Origin: Macrostomum hystrix
Taxonomy: Eukaryota; Platyhelminthes; Macrostomidae
Reading direction: 5' to 3'
DNA length: 64,000 bases
Assembly: GCA_950097015.1 (NCBI GenBank)
Contig: CATNEN010000038.1
Span: 10,002,001 to 10,066,000, forward strand
The first letter of the stretch is position 1. The number at the start of each line of letters is the position of its first letter. The notes beneath the pieces were generated by a model that saw only the letters and a program-made list of their open reading frames with translations, did no database searches and was not told where the DNA came from. Positions 21,814 to 34,690 of this stretch are shown here, piece after piece. The translations under genes and the position numbers were made by a program.

Positions 21814-24800
21814 TCAGGGGCTGACTAGATTGGCAAACAGCTGAGAGGCTCGCCGAATAATCTGGCTGCCGCTGCTGCCGCCATCGCACTGAGCCGGCTG
21901 CGGCTGAAATGAAATTCTCCTACAGGCGCTGCTAGTTGACACGCCTGAAGCTGTCGACTGCTGCGAGCTCTGGCAGGCGGCGCCGCTGATCGATTCGAAA
22001 TCTTCGCCCAAGTCGAATCTGGTGAGCTCGGCTTCCTTCTCGCGCTGCCGCTGCACCCAGGCGTCGGCGAGGGCGACAGCGCGGCAAGAAGCTGTGGCCG
22101 GCTGCGAGGGGCGATTCTCTTTATCGAAATCCGCGGCCTGATGCGCGCCAGTAGTCGACGGACTCGGCGAAGTTGGCGATGCTGGCGGCGACTCGCCGAT
22201 CACAATGGGACAGTGTCTGGTTCGCTCCGAGGCCAGACGCTGCAGACGGAGGCGGCTGCGCTTCGGCGTTGGTGTCTCCAGGACGCGGATGCGCGAGCGT
22301 CGCCGGCGCTGCTGCGACTGCTTCTGCTGAGAGCCCGGCGAAGGCGTGCGCAGAGTCGACATAAACGAAGCGGCGGATGCTGAGGAGGGCAGTCTCCCGG
22401 AGCCGACAACGGATGTGGCAGCCACGGTGGAGGCCGGGACATACAGCTGGCGTTGGTCTTGAGGAGTGCAAGGAAAGAGGAAGGCTGGTTGCAGCTCGGT
22501 GACCAATAAAGAAGTAATCAAGAGGGGGCTGTTTGGACAAACTTTTCACTTATTTTTACTTAAAACGCCCTTAAACAAACTCTTTACTTTTCATTAATGC
22601 AGTAAATAAATAAATGGTGACCTTCACTATAAAGTTAATACAGAGACGTGAATTGCTTACTGCTTTGCTTTAAATTTCTGCCCCAAAAACAACGGGCAAA
22701 AAAAGCTAGTACGATTTATAAAATAAAATGAGGCTATGGACATTAGCGGAGAGAAGCAAGGGAGATTGGGGAGGAGAGAGGCAAGGGACATTGGCGGAGA
22801 GAGGCAATGGAGATTGGGGGAGAGAGGCATGGAGATTGGGGGAGAGAGGCAAGGGAGATTGGGGGGAGGAGAGAGGCAAGGGAGATTGGGGGAGGAGAGA
22901 GGCAAGGGAGATTGGGGGAGGAGAGAGGCAAGGGAGATTGGGAAGAGAGGCAATGGAGATTGGGGGAGAGAGGCAAGGGAGATTGGGGGAGGAGAGAGGC
23001 AAGGGAGATTGGGGGAGGAGAGAGGCAAGGGAGATTGGGGAGAGAGGCAAGGGAGATTGAGGAGAGAGGCAAGGGAGATTGGGGAGAGAGGCAAGGGAGA
23101 TTGGGGAGAGAGGCAAGGGAGATTGGGGAGAGAGAGGCAAGGGAGATTGGGGGGAGAGAGGCAAGGGAGATTGGGGAGAGGCAAGGGAGATTGGGGAGAG
23201 AGGCAAGGGAGATTGGGGGGAGAGAGGCAAGGGAGATTGGGGAGAGAGGCAAGGGAGATTGGGGGGAGAGAGGCAAGGGAGATTGGGGAGAGAGGCAAGG
23301 GAGATTGGGGTAAAGACGCAAGGGAGATTGGGGAGAGAGGCAAGGGAGATTGGGGAGAGAGGCAAGGGAGATTGGGGGGAGAGAGGCAAGGGAGATTGGG
23401 GAGAGAGGCAAGGGAGATTGGGGTAAAGACGCAAGGGAGATTGGGGAGAGAGGCAAGAGAGACTGTGGGAGAGAGATTGGGAAGAAAGTAAGGCGAGGGT
23501 GATAGGGATGAAAGAGTGGCAAAGCGCTATAGACACGGAGCTGAAACAATCAGCGGCTAGTTGCATATTCTCACTGGTCATGCCGCGAAGCACACAGGAG
23601 CTACCGGAGCGGCCCAAAGTCGAGGAGGAGCTCCGATTAGCCAGTCTGTCGTAGCGCCCGACACCGACGCCGCGTCCGCCGCCGTCGCAGAGAACCGGCG
23701 GTTCAACTCCGCAATAGAAGGCAGGTATAGCCGGCGCGGTGGACAGGTCGGGAAACTCAGCGTTGGCATCCTCGATGGTGGCATCGAGGAGACCGCTGTA
23801 GCTGCCGATGTCCCGGCTCGCATCCGGGTTGGTCGAGCCGACGTCCGCTACGTCACCACTGCCGCCGGCAGCTAGATAGTCTTCGGCGTCGCTGTCTTCG
23901 GCGTCGCTAACGGGCAGAGCCATCTCCAGGCGAATGTCGCGTATTAGGCGGGCCAGGCCGGCGCCGCAAGGAAAAGCCGATGCCATGCGGTCAGACAAGA
24001 AGCCGGACACCCGGCCGTCTGGGAAGAACAAATGGCTGCGCAACTGGTTGAAACTCTGCGGGTTGGCGTTGGTAACTTTGGCTTTGTTTGACACATTGGT
24101 TTAGCGACAGTGTAGGATAAGTGAGATTGTGGGAGCACTGGCACTATGGGATTTGTGAGATTAGTGATTTAGAGAGATTGTGAGATTTAGGATTAGTGAT
24201 TTAGTTCCACTTGATGCTTTGTGACGTCATGGAATTAGTAATCCCATGGGTGCTAGGGAAAAGACTATAAGAGAATTACCCATTTGACCAGCGAGTCACG
24301 ATCGTCCGAGTCCAGTTCATCAGAGCAGCCAGACTGATCCAGAGCCAGAAAGAGACCGAACACTTTCAACTGACTCCTGAATAATGAAATATGAAATTTA
24401 AACTATACAAATATTATATAGCTACTCACTATACTCACTCAAACCGATACCAAAGCCAAGCTTACATTGTCCATTTGTCATCGTCTCCGAGCTCCTCGGG
24501 CCGGACCTGGTCCAGGCAGCTCAGCAGGAAGGCCAGCAGGCGGCTGCTCTGCTTATCTCCGGGCGGTTCAGACTGCGGCGGAGGGAGCCCCAGCAGGCAG
24601 TCGGCAATAGCCTGAGCCGAGTCTGACAGAGCGCCCGGGCGGTTTGGCGCGGTGTCGGACGAGCCGACAACGAACAGAACCTCGCCTTCCTGCCTGATGC
24701 CTAGACTGCCACCGCCGCCAGCCAGCAGTCGGCGCAGATGATCCAGCAGCTGGTCCTGGCTGGTGAAGCAAGGCGAACGCGGAGCAGCCGGCAGACCCAT

Positions 24801-27121
24801 CGAAGAAGCTGACGAAGCACGACGCGACACGGAATTCGAGGCTGGCAACAGCTGGACGGGCATCTGGGATATCGACTGCTGACGCTGCAGATCGCGTAGG
24901 CTGCGCTTGACAAGCATGGCGCTGCGCGATGATTCCCGCCGATAGGAACTAGACGAGCAGCTGACGTCACCGACGCTGCCGCCGCTCAGGCGATCCGTCA
25001 ACTGTTGACTGCGCCGACGTCGACTGTCGATGGAGCCAGACTGCAGCAGCTGCGGTGTCATTGCTGCTAGGTCGCTGGCCTCGAAGTGGCGAATAGCGAT
25101 AGAGCGAAATAGTTTGCTGTCATAAGGACAGCGGGCTGGTGGTCTGCACAGAACATGAAAATTTGGCACTGATATTTAGTACACAAGCCTTATCAATAAT
25201 AACTGATTAATACATTTTACCTGGTAGCAATGAAGTCCAAATAGCCTCTCTTAGCTGCATCTAAAAAATCAGAGGCACAAAGAGGAATCAATACTAGAAC
25301 ATGAGATAAGATTACTATATTATACATCTTACGTTTCACATTGTATTTATTATCATATTATCTGATCATAATTTGGTTTATAAACTGTTCAGATTTTTAT
25401 ACTTCCTGTTATTATATATTTGCTAAACTGCTAAAATTGAATATGCAAAGCTAATATCTTGGCTTAAAAATATTTAAATTAAACTAATTTATATATTTCA
25501 TTATACTTAAATGTCTTTTTTTTAAGACAATATAAAATAATATTATTTAAGTGCCAATGGGCACCTTGCTTTCTGATTTAGCATCATAATATCCAATTTA
25601 AATGGCACTCTAATTTATAAATCTATATATAAACATTTTATCACCCCAACCTGAACAAAAAAATAATTTGCTTAAACACTAGAGTTTTGCCATAGCTATG
25701 GATATTTACAGAATGTGACAGATAAGTCTACTAAAAACACTCTAACAGTAATCAGATCTTTTTTACTGTATTAAAAGAGTTAATTATTATAATAAATTAT
25801 GTTTACAAATAAAAACTCTTATATTATTCTTTTTTAAAGAGATACTTTTTAGTATATATTGTGACATTTTTGAATAACAAAATCTATGATTTAAATAAGA
25901 AAAATAAGGCAATTCTATACCTAAAATTGTATGTCATTTCATTTTTGAAATTTGATTTTTCTATGTTTCTGAAGTCTAAAAAGACAAGTGAACTAATTAG
26001 AAGCATAATAACATATACTAGTACCTAAAAAGTGTCTTATAGTGCCTAGTTTATTACAACAGGTAGTATAACATTTGTCTCGACAAATGTAGCATAAATA
26101 AATTTGTCCATGGCTTAAAGGCTACAACAGCTATGGGGAAATTTAAAGAAATATATGAATACAGGGACTTAAGTCAAGCTTTAAGTCAATTGTAATGCTT
26201 ACTGCTCACTTTTTCTTCAATACTATTTACTATAAGTAACCTCATTCAAAGTAGGAAGGCCGACATCCTTCCCACATCGGTACCTGGACACTTCGTCATC
26301 TTACAACTTCGTCATCCAGATGACGATCTGTCCAATATCTCAGAGGGTGGATGACGAAGAGACTTAGACTTGTGGACACTTGGTCATCTATAAAACAAAA
26401 GTTTTCAAAGTTAAAACAGAACCACCCCTCCCCACCTCCTCACGAGTCACATTGTGTTGGCACCTATCTTTCAACTCTTAAATTGAAATCAGTTTTGACA
26501 CCTCTTTTTGCCAATTTAGAGTGTAAAGTGTGTTCACACCTCTGCCCCACCACCCCACCCTCACTTTATTGATGACAAACTTGATTGCTTGTTATTAGTA
26601 GATGACGAACTGACCAAACTTTAAAGCGTGCCAATTGGCTGGATGACGAAGTGTCCTACCTTCCAAGTGGATGACGAAGTTGTAAGATGACGAAGTTGTA
26701 AGATGACGAAGTTGTAAGATGACGAAGTTGTAAGATGACGAAGTGTCTAGGATCCCCCACATCTTGTGTAAGTAGTACACCTACAAATACCTTTAGCCAT
26801 GTCATGATAATATGGCAACGAAACTATAACAATTTAGCAGCTAGTCTACATGCTAAATTGTTTTATTGTTCACTTGCTTTTTAAGTTAAGACTTAATAAA
26901 TATAAAAGCCAAATCTTAACTTAATAAATAATAATTCATGAATTATTCTACACAATAGGATTGCCAATAAAAATTGGCTAAGAGAGCAGGCTAAGGGTGT
27001 CTAGCTATAGGTGAAGAGTGCTAAACTCTTCTGAAACAGTTAGAAATGTTAGGTTTTTTAAGCTAGCTAACTTACCAGCATTGAAAACATCCATGCAAGC
27101 TAGACTCTCGTCCCTCTCCAT
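21814..27121 (-). CDS. Unrecognised 661-aa Ser/Pro-rich protein with KEN box (6 exons)
   Basis: I do not recognise this protein. Exons: 27121-27076, 25260-25221, 25143-24466, 24376-24280, 24055-23575, 22457-21814; every junction is GT-AG and phases agree (1986 nt with stop). The least certain sites are the exon 5 acceptor (CCGCAG) and the exon 6 acceptor (CTCAAG; a CAACCAG 50 bp upstream is in the same phase). The N-terminus spliced from exons 1-3 (NADAAKRGYLDFIATRPPAR) looks like a compact folded segment. The next part is Ser/Arg-rich. Residues about 230-340 look folded (LAFLLSCLDQVRPEEL, LKVFGLFLALDQSG). The acidic stretch SDAEDSDAEDYL follows. The C-terminal exon has TP/SP sites (LRTPSPG, LETPTPKR, SPPASPTSPSP), a basic NLS-like tract and DKENRP (KEN at 560-562), the form of an APC/C degron. 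A nuclear, cell-cycle-regulated role is inference. Intron 5 is filled by a purine-rich array. Confidence 0.75.
22735..23470. repeat. 23-bp purine-rich minisatellite, intron 5 of the 661-aa protein gene
   Basis: About 31 units of GAGAGAGGCAAGGGAGATTG plus GGG (22-26 bp). The plus strand is almost pure purine. Frames on both strands are open through it (Pro/Leu/Ser-rich on minus, Gly/Arg-rich on plus), which is a by-product of composition. Confidence 0.95.
26279..26755. mobile_element. 477-bp hAT-like MITE
   Basis: The terminal inverted repeats share GACACTTCGTCATCTTACAA and more, with ends GGTACCTGGACAC on the left and GGATCCTAGACAC as the complement of the right. The 8-bp sequence CCCACATC flanks both ends (26271-26278 and 26756-26763). 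Length, inverted repeats and 8-bp duplication fit a non-autonomous hAT element. It has no transposase and sits in intron 1 of the minus-strand gene. The right end carries extra tandem copies of GATGACGAAGTTGTAA. Confidence 0.85.
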
Positions 27122-27589
27122 TTAAAATCAGAAAAAGAAATTAATGTAATGTAGGCCTATGGCTATAAGCAGTATGACATCGAAGTATGTATGTACAATA
27201 TGTTTCTTTCCCCTAAAGTCTCTTGAAGCTTTTCCTCTAAAAGCTTTGCGCCCACTGCACAAAGCTAGTCTATACAAGGGACTACTGTCTCATAGAGGGA
27301 TATATAGAATGCTGAAATTAAGCAACGCCTAGCTAGGCTACGCTACCATGGTCACAGTCACAGCTACCGATGCTTTCTGATAGGCCTAGTGATACACGAA
27401 ATCAATAATTAGCGAGATCATAGGGGCCTATAATTGTTTAATTTGGGACTCTTAGATATGTACAAATATTCAAGTTGGGGTCTAAGATTTACTATAATAA
27501 ATGCGTACTTATTAAGCCACTGATCTAGCGCGTGCAAGCAATGCGAAACCGGGTGACGAGAAAAAATCACGTATATAACATTCACCGAC
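27122..27589. other. Upstream region of the 661-aa protein gene
   Basis: Unique AT-rich sequence directly upstream of the start codon, presumably 5' UTR and promoter. No specific element could be supported. Confidence 0.4.
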
Positions 27590-28480
27590 AGATATTCCGC
27601 TCGATATTCCGCTCGATATTCCGATCGATATTTTTATATGAAACTAAATGTAGCAAAACAAATGAATCACCGTGAACTACTTGGTTGGTCGCTGGAAAAA
27701 AAAGATAAAAAGGGACAAACACTTACATTTGAAAAGAGCAAGCAGATGAATGTTCTAATTGCAATTTGAACCTCTTTACGGCATAAATGCATTACAGAAC
27801 ATAATAAAAACATCCAGCTACAGTTCAGGATGATCGATGAACGCCAGGGACGATGCATCAACTGTAGGCTCAGGTCTTCAAATAACTGTCGGGATGATTG
27901 ATTAACGGTCGGGACGATGCATTAACAGTCGGGACAGGCCTTCAACTAACTGTCGGGATGATTGATTAACGGTCGGGACGATGCATTAACAGTCGGGACA
28001 GGCCTTTAAATAACTGTCGGGATGATTGATTAACGGTCGGGACGATGCATTAACAGTCGGGACAGGCCTTTAAATAACTGTCGGGATGATTGATTAACGG
28101 TCGGGACGATGCATTAACAGTCGGGACAGGCCTTTAAATAACTGTCGGGATGATTGATTAACGGTCGGGACGATGGTCCGACAGTTAATGCATCATCCCG
28201 ACAGTTCATTCATCGTCCCGACAGTTAAATCACCACCTGACCCGAAATGCATCATTCATCTGTAGCAAGAGTATTTTATGAAATAAAATGCATTTCAACT
28301 GTTTTGTTCTGGAGAAAAAATTGTTGAAAGTGATAATTATTATTAAAAACTAAATTGAGTAAAATAAAAATAAAGAGAGTTTTTGTTTTCCTTTTTAGTT
28401 CTCTTTAGCTTTTGTTTAAGTACACTACATTATCTGTCGGAATATCGATCGGAATATCGAGCGGGATATCGAGCGGGATA
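27590..28480. mobile_element. About 0.9-kb inverted-repeat element with internal satellite
   Basis: The left end has TATTCCGCTCGATATTCCGC followed by TCGATATTCCGATCGATAT. The right end (28436-28480) is its reverse complement with few changes. Inside, a 64-bp tandem array (27840-28165) is followed by an inverted segment with GACAGTTAATGCATCATCCC, the complement of array sequence. No coding capacity. The target duplication is not clear, because the right end was later hit by the 54-bp element at 28485. Confidence 0.65.
27840..28165. repeat. 64-bp tandem repeat inside the inverted-repeat element
   Basis: About five units of 64 bp: GATGATTGATTAACGGTCGG, GACGATGCATTAACAGTCGG, GACAGGCCTTTAAATAACTG, TCGG. 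The unit itself is built from three related blocks that share a GTCGGGA core. Confidence 0.93.
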
Positions 28481-28484
28481 AGTT

Positions 28485-28538
28485 CAAGGACCACTAGAAG
28501 AAGTGGTCCTTCTAGTGGTCTTCTTCTAGTGGTCCTTG
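28485..28538. mobile_element. 54-bp palindromic micro-MITE with 8-bp target duplication
   Basis: Perfect 18-bp inverted repeats CAAGGACCACTAGAAGAA (28485-28502 and 28521-28538) enclose an 18-bp centre that repeats the motif GTGGTC. GATAAGTT flanks both sides (28477-28484, 28539-28546). An 8-bp duplication is typical of hAT transposition. This is an unusually short element. Confidence 0.85.
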
Positions 28539-28546
28539 GATAAGTT

Positions 28547-29660
28547 ACACTCGTGAAAAAATCGTAAAAGTTAGCTCCTTAAAAATGCGCGCTAAAAATA
28601 AACTAAAATTATATCTTTTAGATCCCATGATCATTAATTATTGTGTATATTAGCAGCACATTTCTGTACTATATACTTAAAAAAATTTTTTTGCTTTTAG
28701 CCTAGAAGTAACGCATGCACAAGTGTACCCAAACTTTGAACTACTAATTTTATTTTCGCAAGCAAAAAAATTGATATATCTTAATCAAATGTAGCTTACT
28801 TCCTGTCAGCAATCAAGTAAGGCGTGCAATATGTGTAGGTATGTTTTTTACTGCTGTTCGGTCTGTAATTTAACATCAATTTATTTTAAGATCAATTACA
28901 TTGTATTTAGCATTTTTATCTGACACACGCTGGCCGCTGGTGCACGTGACTTGTTAGTTGTCTTCACCTGACATTATTAATTATATTTCTTTCTTTCACA
29001 TTAACATGATATGTCTATGATTATGAGTAGGCCTAGTTAAAAATAGTCAGCTTATGAAGTAATCTAATATACTAAAAATGAACTGTTTACTTGTTTACTT
29101 ACTTGGTTGTAATTGATTTTCTCCCGAACGGCTCAACCGATTTTCACCATTTCTTCACCAAAAGATGCCAAATATGGGGACAATTATACACGTATTTTTA
29201 TTAAGCTTAACTTTATTGCTAAAGGGATTAAATATTCGAAAAACATGATTTTTAAAAGGTCAAACCATCTTGGCCTATTGAGAATTTTACTCACTGCCAC
29301 TGAATTAGAATTGCATCGTCAAATTGCGCAACAACCCCTAGCTGATTGAATTTGAAGCCTGCACTCTGGAGACAAATTGGAAATAAATGTACACAACCAA
29401 CCGCAAGACTGAGTGTACTCTATTTTCTTACTTCATTGTACAAAGCCAGAACTTTGAGAATTCATTTTATAAGGCTGATTTTTGCACCCACTAACCAACA
29501 GTCGGAATAGCCGATGTGTAGGCACCAGGAATAGGTTAGGCTAGGCTAGGGTTCGATTCTGCACTGCATCAAATCATTTAGACTAATTTTCAGCCAGTAG
29601 TGATTGAAGACTATTTTATATCATTTTTTTCATTTCGTAAATAAAATATCATAAATCATA
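28547..29660. other. AT-rich intergenic DNA with repeat fragments
   Basis: No gene is supported. 29113-29190 starts with CTCCCGAACGGCTCAACCGA, similar to a motif in receptor intron 2. 29540-29575 holds GGGTTCGATTCTGCACTGC, a B-box-like stretch that may be a third tRNA-derived remnant. Confidence 0.4.
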
Positions 29661-29667
29661 GCACACC

Positions 29668-32600
29668 GGCTAAAACAGAGTTTGAATCATGGCTAAACCA
29701 GAGTCTGAATCATGGCTAAACCAGAGTCTGAATCATAGCTAAACCAGAGTCTGAATCATGGCTAAACCAGAGTCTGGATCATGGCTACACCAGAGTCTGA
29801 ATCATGGCTAAACCAGAGTCTGAATCATGGCTACACCAGAGTCTGAATCATGGCTAAACCAGAGTTTGAATCATGGCTAAACCAGAGTCTGAATCATGGC
29901 TAAACCAGAGTCTGAATCATGGCTAAACCAGAGTCTGAATCATGGCTAAACCAGAGTCTGGATCATGGCTACACCAGAGTCTGAATCATGGCTAAACCAG
30001 AGTCTGAATCATGGCTAAACCAGAGTCTGAATCAAGGCTAAACCAGAGTCTGAATCATGGCTAAACCAGAGTCTGAATCATGGCTAAACCAGAGTCTGAA
30101 TCATGGCTAAACCAGAGTCTGAATCATGGCTAAACCAGAGTCTGAATCATGGCTAAACCAGAGTCTGAATCATGGCTACACCAGAGTCTGAATCATGGCT
30201 ACACCAGAGTCTGAATCATGGCTAAACCAGAGTCTGAATCATGGCTAAACCAGAGTCTGAATCATGGCTAAACCAGAGTCTGAATCATGGCTAAACCAGA
30301 GTCTGAATCATGGCTAAACCAGAGTCTGAATCATGGCTAAACCAGAGTCTGAATCATGGCTAAACCAGAGTCTGAATCATGGCTACACCAGAGTCTGAAT
30401 CATGGCTAAACCAGAGTCTGAATCATGGCTAAACCAGAGTCTGAATCATAGCTAAACCAGAGTCTGAATCATGGCTAAACCAGAGTCAGAATCATGGCTA
30501 AACCAGAGTCTGAATCATGGCTAAACCAGAGTTTGAATCATAGCTAAACCAGAGTCTGAATCATGGCTAAACCAGAGTTTGAATCATAGCTAAACCAGAG
30601 TCTGAATCATGGCTACACCAGAGTTTAAATCATAGCTAAACCAGAGTTTGAATCATGGCTAAACCAGAGTTTGAATCATAGCTAAACAAGCGTCTGAATC
30701 ATGGCTAAACCAGAGTCTGAATCATGGCTAAACCAGAGTCTGAATCATGGCTAAACCAGAGTCTGAATCATGGCTACACCAGAGTCTGAATCATGGCTAC
30801 ACCAGAGTCTGAATCATGGCTAAACCAGAGTCTGAATCATGGCTAAACCAGAGTCTGAATCATGGCTAAACCAGAGTCTGAATCATGGCTAAACCAGAGT
30901 CTGAATCATGGCTAAACCAGAGTCTGAATCATGGCTAAACCAGAGTCTGAATCATGGCTAAACCAGAGTCTGAATCATGGCTACACCAGAGTCTGAATCA
31001 TGGCTAAACCAGAGTCTGAATCATGGCTAAACCAGAGTCTGAATCATAGCTAAACCAGAGTCTGAATCATGGCTAAACCAGAGTCAGAATCATGGCTAAA
31101 CCAGAGTCTGAATCATGGCTAAACCAGAGTTTGAATCATAGCTAAACCAGAGTCTGAATCATGGCTAAACCAGAGTTTGAATCATAGCTAAACCAGAGTC
31201 TGAATCATGGCTACACCAGAGTTTAAATCATAGCTAAACCAGAGTTTGAATCATGGCTAAACCAGAGTTTGAATCATAGCTAAACAAGCGTCTGAATCAT
31301 GGCAAAACCAGAGTTTGAATTATAGCTAAAACAGAGTTTGAATCATGGCTAAACCAGAGTCTGAATCATGGCTACACCAGAGTCTGAATCATGGCTAAAC
31401 CAGAGTCTGAATCATGGCTAAACCAGAGTCTGAATCATGGCTAAACCAGAGTCTGAATCATGGCTAAACCAGAGTCTGAATCATGGCTAAACCAGAGTCT
31501 GAATCATGGCTAAACCAGAATCTGAATCATGGCTACACCAGAGTCTGAATCATGGCTACACCAGAGTCTGAATCATGGCTACACCAGAGTCTGAATCATG
31601 GCTAAATCAGAGTCTGGATCATGGCTAAACCAGAGTCTGAATCATGGCTAAACCAGAGTCTGAATCATGGCTAAACCAGAGTCTGAATCATGGCTAAACC
31701 AGAGTCTGAATCATGGCTACACCAGAGTCTAAATCATGGCTAAACCAGAGTCTGAATCAAGGCTAAACCAGAGTCTGGATCATGGCTAAACCAGAGTCTG
31801 AATCATGGCTAAACCAGAGTCTGAATCATGGCTAAACCAGAGTTTGAATCATGGCTAAACCAGAGTCTGAATCATGGCTAAACCAGAGTCTGAATCATGG
31901 CTAAACCAGAGTTTGAATCATAGCTAAACCAGAGTCTGAATCATGGCTAAACCAGAGTCTGAATCATGGCTACACCAGAGTCTGAATCATGGCTAAACCA
32001 GAGTCTGAATCATGGCTACACCAGAGTCTGAATCATAGCTAAACCAGAGTCTGAATCATGGCTAAACCAGAGTCAGAATCATGGCTAAACCAGAGTCTGA
32101 ATCATGGCTAAACCAGAGTTTGAATCATAGCTAAACCAGAGTCTGAATCATGGCTACACCAGAGTTTAAATCATAGCTAAACCAGAGTTTGAATCATGGC
32201 TAAACCAGAGTTTGAATCATAGCTAAACAAGCGTCTGAATCATGGCAAAACCAGAGTTTGAATTATAGCTAAAACAGAGTTTGAATCATGGCTAAACCAG
32301 AGTCTGAATCATGGCTACACCAGAGTCTGAATCATGGCTAAACCAGAGTCTGAATCATGGCTAAACCAGAGTCTGAATCATGGCTAAACCAGAGTCTGAA
32401 TCATGGCTAAACCAGAGTCTGAATCATGGCTAAACCAGAGTCTGAATCATGGCTAAACCAGAATCTGAATCATGGCTACACCAGAGTCTGAATCATGGCT
32501 ACACCAGAGTCTGAATCATGGCTACACCAGAGTCTGAATCATGGCTAAATCAGAGTCTGGATCATGGCTAAACCAGAGTCTGAATCATGGCTAAACCAGA

Positions 32601-34690
32601 GTCTGAATCATGGCTAAACCAGAGTCTGAATCATGGCTAAACCAGAGTCTGAATCATGGCTACACCAGAGTCTGGATCATGGCTACACCAGAGTCTGAAT
32701 CATGGCTAAACCAGAGTCTGAATCATGGCTAAACCAGAGTCTGAATCAAGGCTAAACCAGAGTCTGAATCATGGCTAAACCAGAGTCTGAATCATGGCTA
32801 AACCAGAGTCTGAATCATGGCTACACCAGAGTCTAAATCATGGCTAAACCAGAGTCTGAATCAAGGCTAAACCAGAGTCTGGATCATGGCTAAACCAGAG
32901 TCTGAATCATGGCTAAACCAGAGTCTGAATCATGGCTAAACCAGAGTCTGAATCATGGCTACACCAGAGTCTAAATCATGGCTAAACCAGAGTCTGAATC
33001 AAGGCTAAACCAGAGTCTGGATCATGGCTAAACCAGAGTCTGAATCATGGCTAAACCAGAGTCTGAATCATGGCTAAACCAGAGTTTGAATCATGGCTAA
33101 ACCAGAGTCTGAATCATGGCTAAACCAGAGTCTGAATCATGGCTAAACCAGAGTTTGAATCATAGCTAAACCAGAGTCTGAATCATGGCTAAACCAGAGT
33201 CTGAATCATGGCTACACCAGAGTCTGAATCATGGCTAAACCAGAGTCTGAATCATGGCTACACCAGAGTCTGAATCATAGCTAAACCAGAGTCTGAATCA
33301 TGGCTAAACCAGAGTCAGAATCATGGCTAAACCAGAGTCTGAATCATGGCTAAACCAGAGTTTGAATCATAGCTAAACCAGAGTCTGAATCATGGCTACA
33401 CCAGAGTTTAAATCATAGCTAAACCAGAGTTTGAATCATGGCTAAACCAGAGTTTGAATCATGGCTAAACCAGAGTTTGAATCATAGCTAAACAAGCGTC
33501 TGAATCATGGCAAAACCAGAGTTTGAATTATAGCTAAAACAGAGTTTGAATCATGGCTACACCAGAGTCTGAATCATGGCTACACCAGAGTCTGAATCAT
33601 GGCTACACCAGAGTCTGAATCATGGCTAAATCAGAGTCTGGATCATGGCTAAACCAGAGTCTGAATCATGGCTAAACCAGAGTCTGAATCATGGCTAAAC
33701 CAGAGTCTGAATCATGGCTAAACCAGAGTCTGAATCATGGCTACACCAGAGTCTAAATCATGGCTAAACCAGAGTCTGAATCAAGGCTAAACCAGAGTCT
33801 GGATCATGGCTAAACCAGAGTCTGAATCATGGCTAAACCAGAGTCTGAATCATGGCTAAACCAGAGTTTGAATCATGGCTAAACCAGAGTCTGAATCATG
33901 GCTAAACCAGAGTCTGAATCATGGCTAAACCAGAGTTTGAATCATAGCTAAACCAGAGTCTGAATCATGGCTAAACCAGAGTTTGAATCATGGCTAAACC
34001 AGAGTCTGAATCATAGCTAAACCAGAGTTTGAATCATAGCTAAACCAGAGTCTGAATCATGGCTACACCAGAGTCTGAATCATGGCTACACCAGAGTCTG
34101 AATCATGGCTCATAGCTAAACCAGAGTCTGAATCATGGCTAAACCAGAGTCTGAATCATGGCTACACCAGAGTCTGAATCATGGCTAAACCAGAGTTTGA
34201 ATCATAGCTAAACCAGAGTCTGAATCATAGCTAAACCAGAGTTTGAATCATAGCTAAACAAGCGTCTGAATCATGGCAAAACCAGAGTTTGAATCATAGC
34301 TAAAACAGAGTTTGAATCATGGCTAAACCAGAGTCTGAATCATGGCTACACCAGAGTCTGAATCATGGCTACACCAGAGTCTGAATCATGGCTCATAGCT
34401 AAACCAGAGTCTGAATCATGGCTAAACCAGAGTCTGAATCATGGCTAAACCAGAGTCTGAATCATGGCTACACCAGAGTCTGAATCATGGCTAAACCAGA
34501 GTTTAAATCATAGCTAAACCTGCGTCTGAATCATGGCTAAACCAGAGTTTGAATCATAGCTAAACCAGCGTCTGAATCATGGCTAAACCAGAGTTTGAAT
34601 CATGGCTAAACCAGAGTTTGAATCATGGCAAAACCAGAGTTTGAATCATGGCTAACCCAGCGTTTGAATCATTGCTAAACCAGAACTGGT
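29668..34690. repeat. 5-kb, 23-bp minisatellite (about 215 units)
   Basis: Units of GAATCATGGCTAAACCAGAG plus TCT, with variants TACACC, CATAGC, TTTGAA and CAAGGC. The rare AAACAAGCG variant recurs near 30683, 31282, 32225, 33490 and 34256; most spacings are near multiples of 23 (about 599, 943, 1265), with matching neighbouring variants, so blocks of hundreds of bases to about 1.3 kb were duplicated. It is the longest array in the window. Confidence 0.97.

Noticed and set aside
22657-24094. Long Ser/Leu/Pro-rich minus-strand frames through the GAGAGAGGCAAGGGAGATTG array
   Set aside because: The frame enters the array only because the exon 5 donor (A/GTGAGA at 23575) is ignored; the repeat part is intron.
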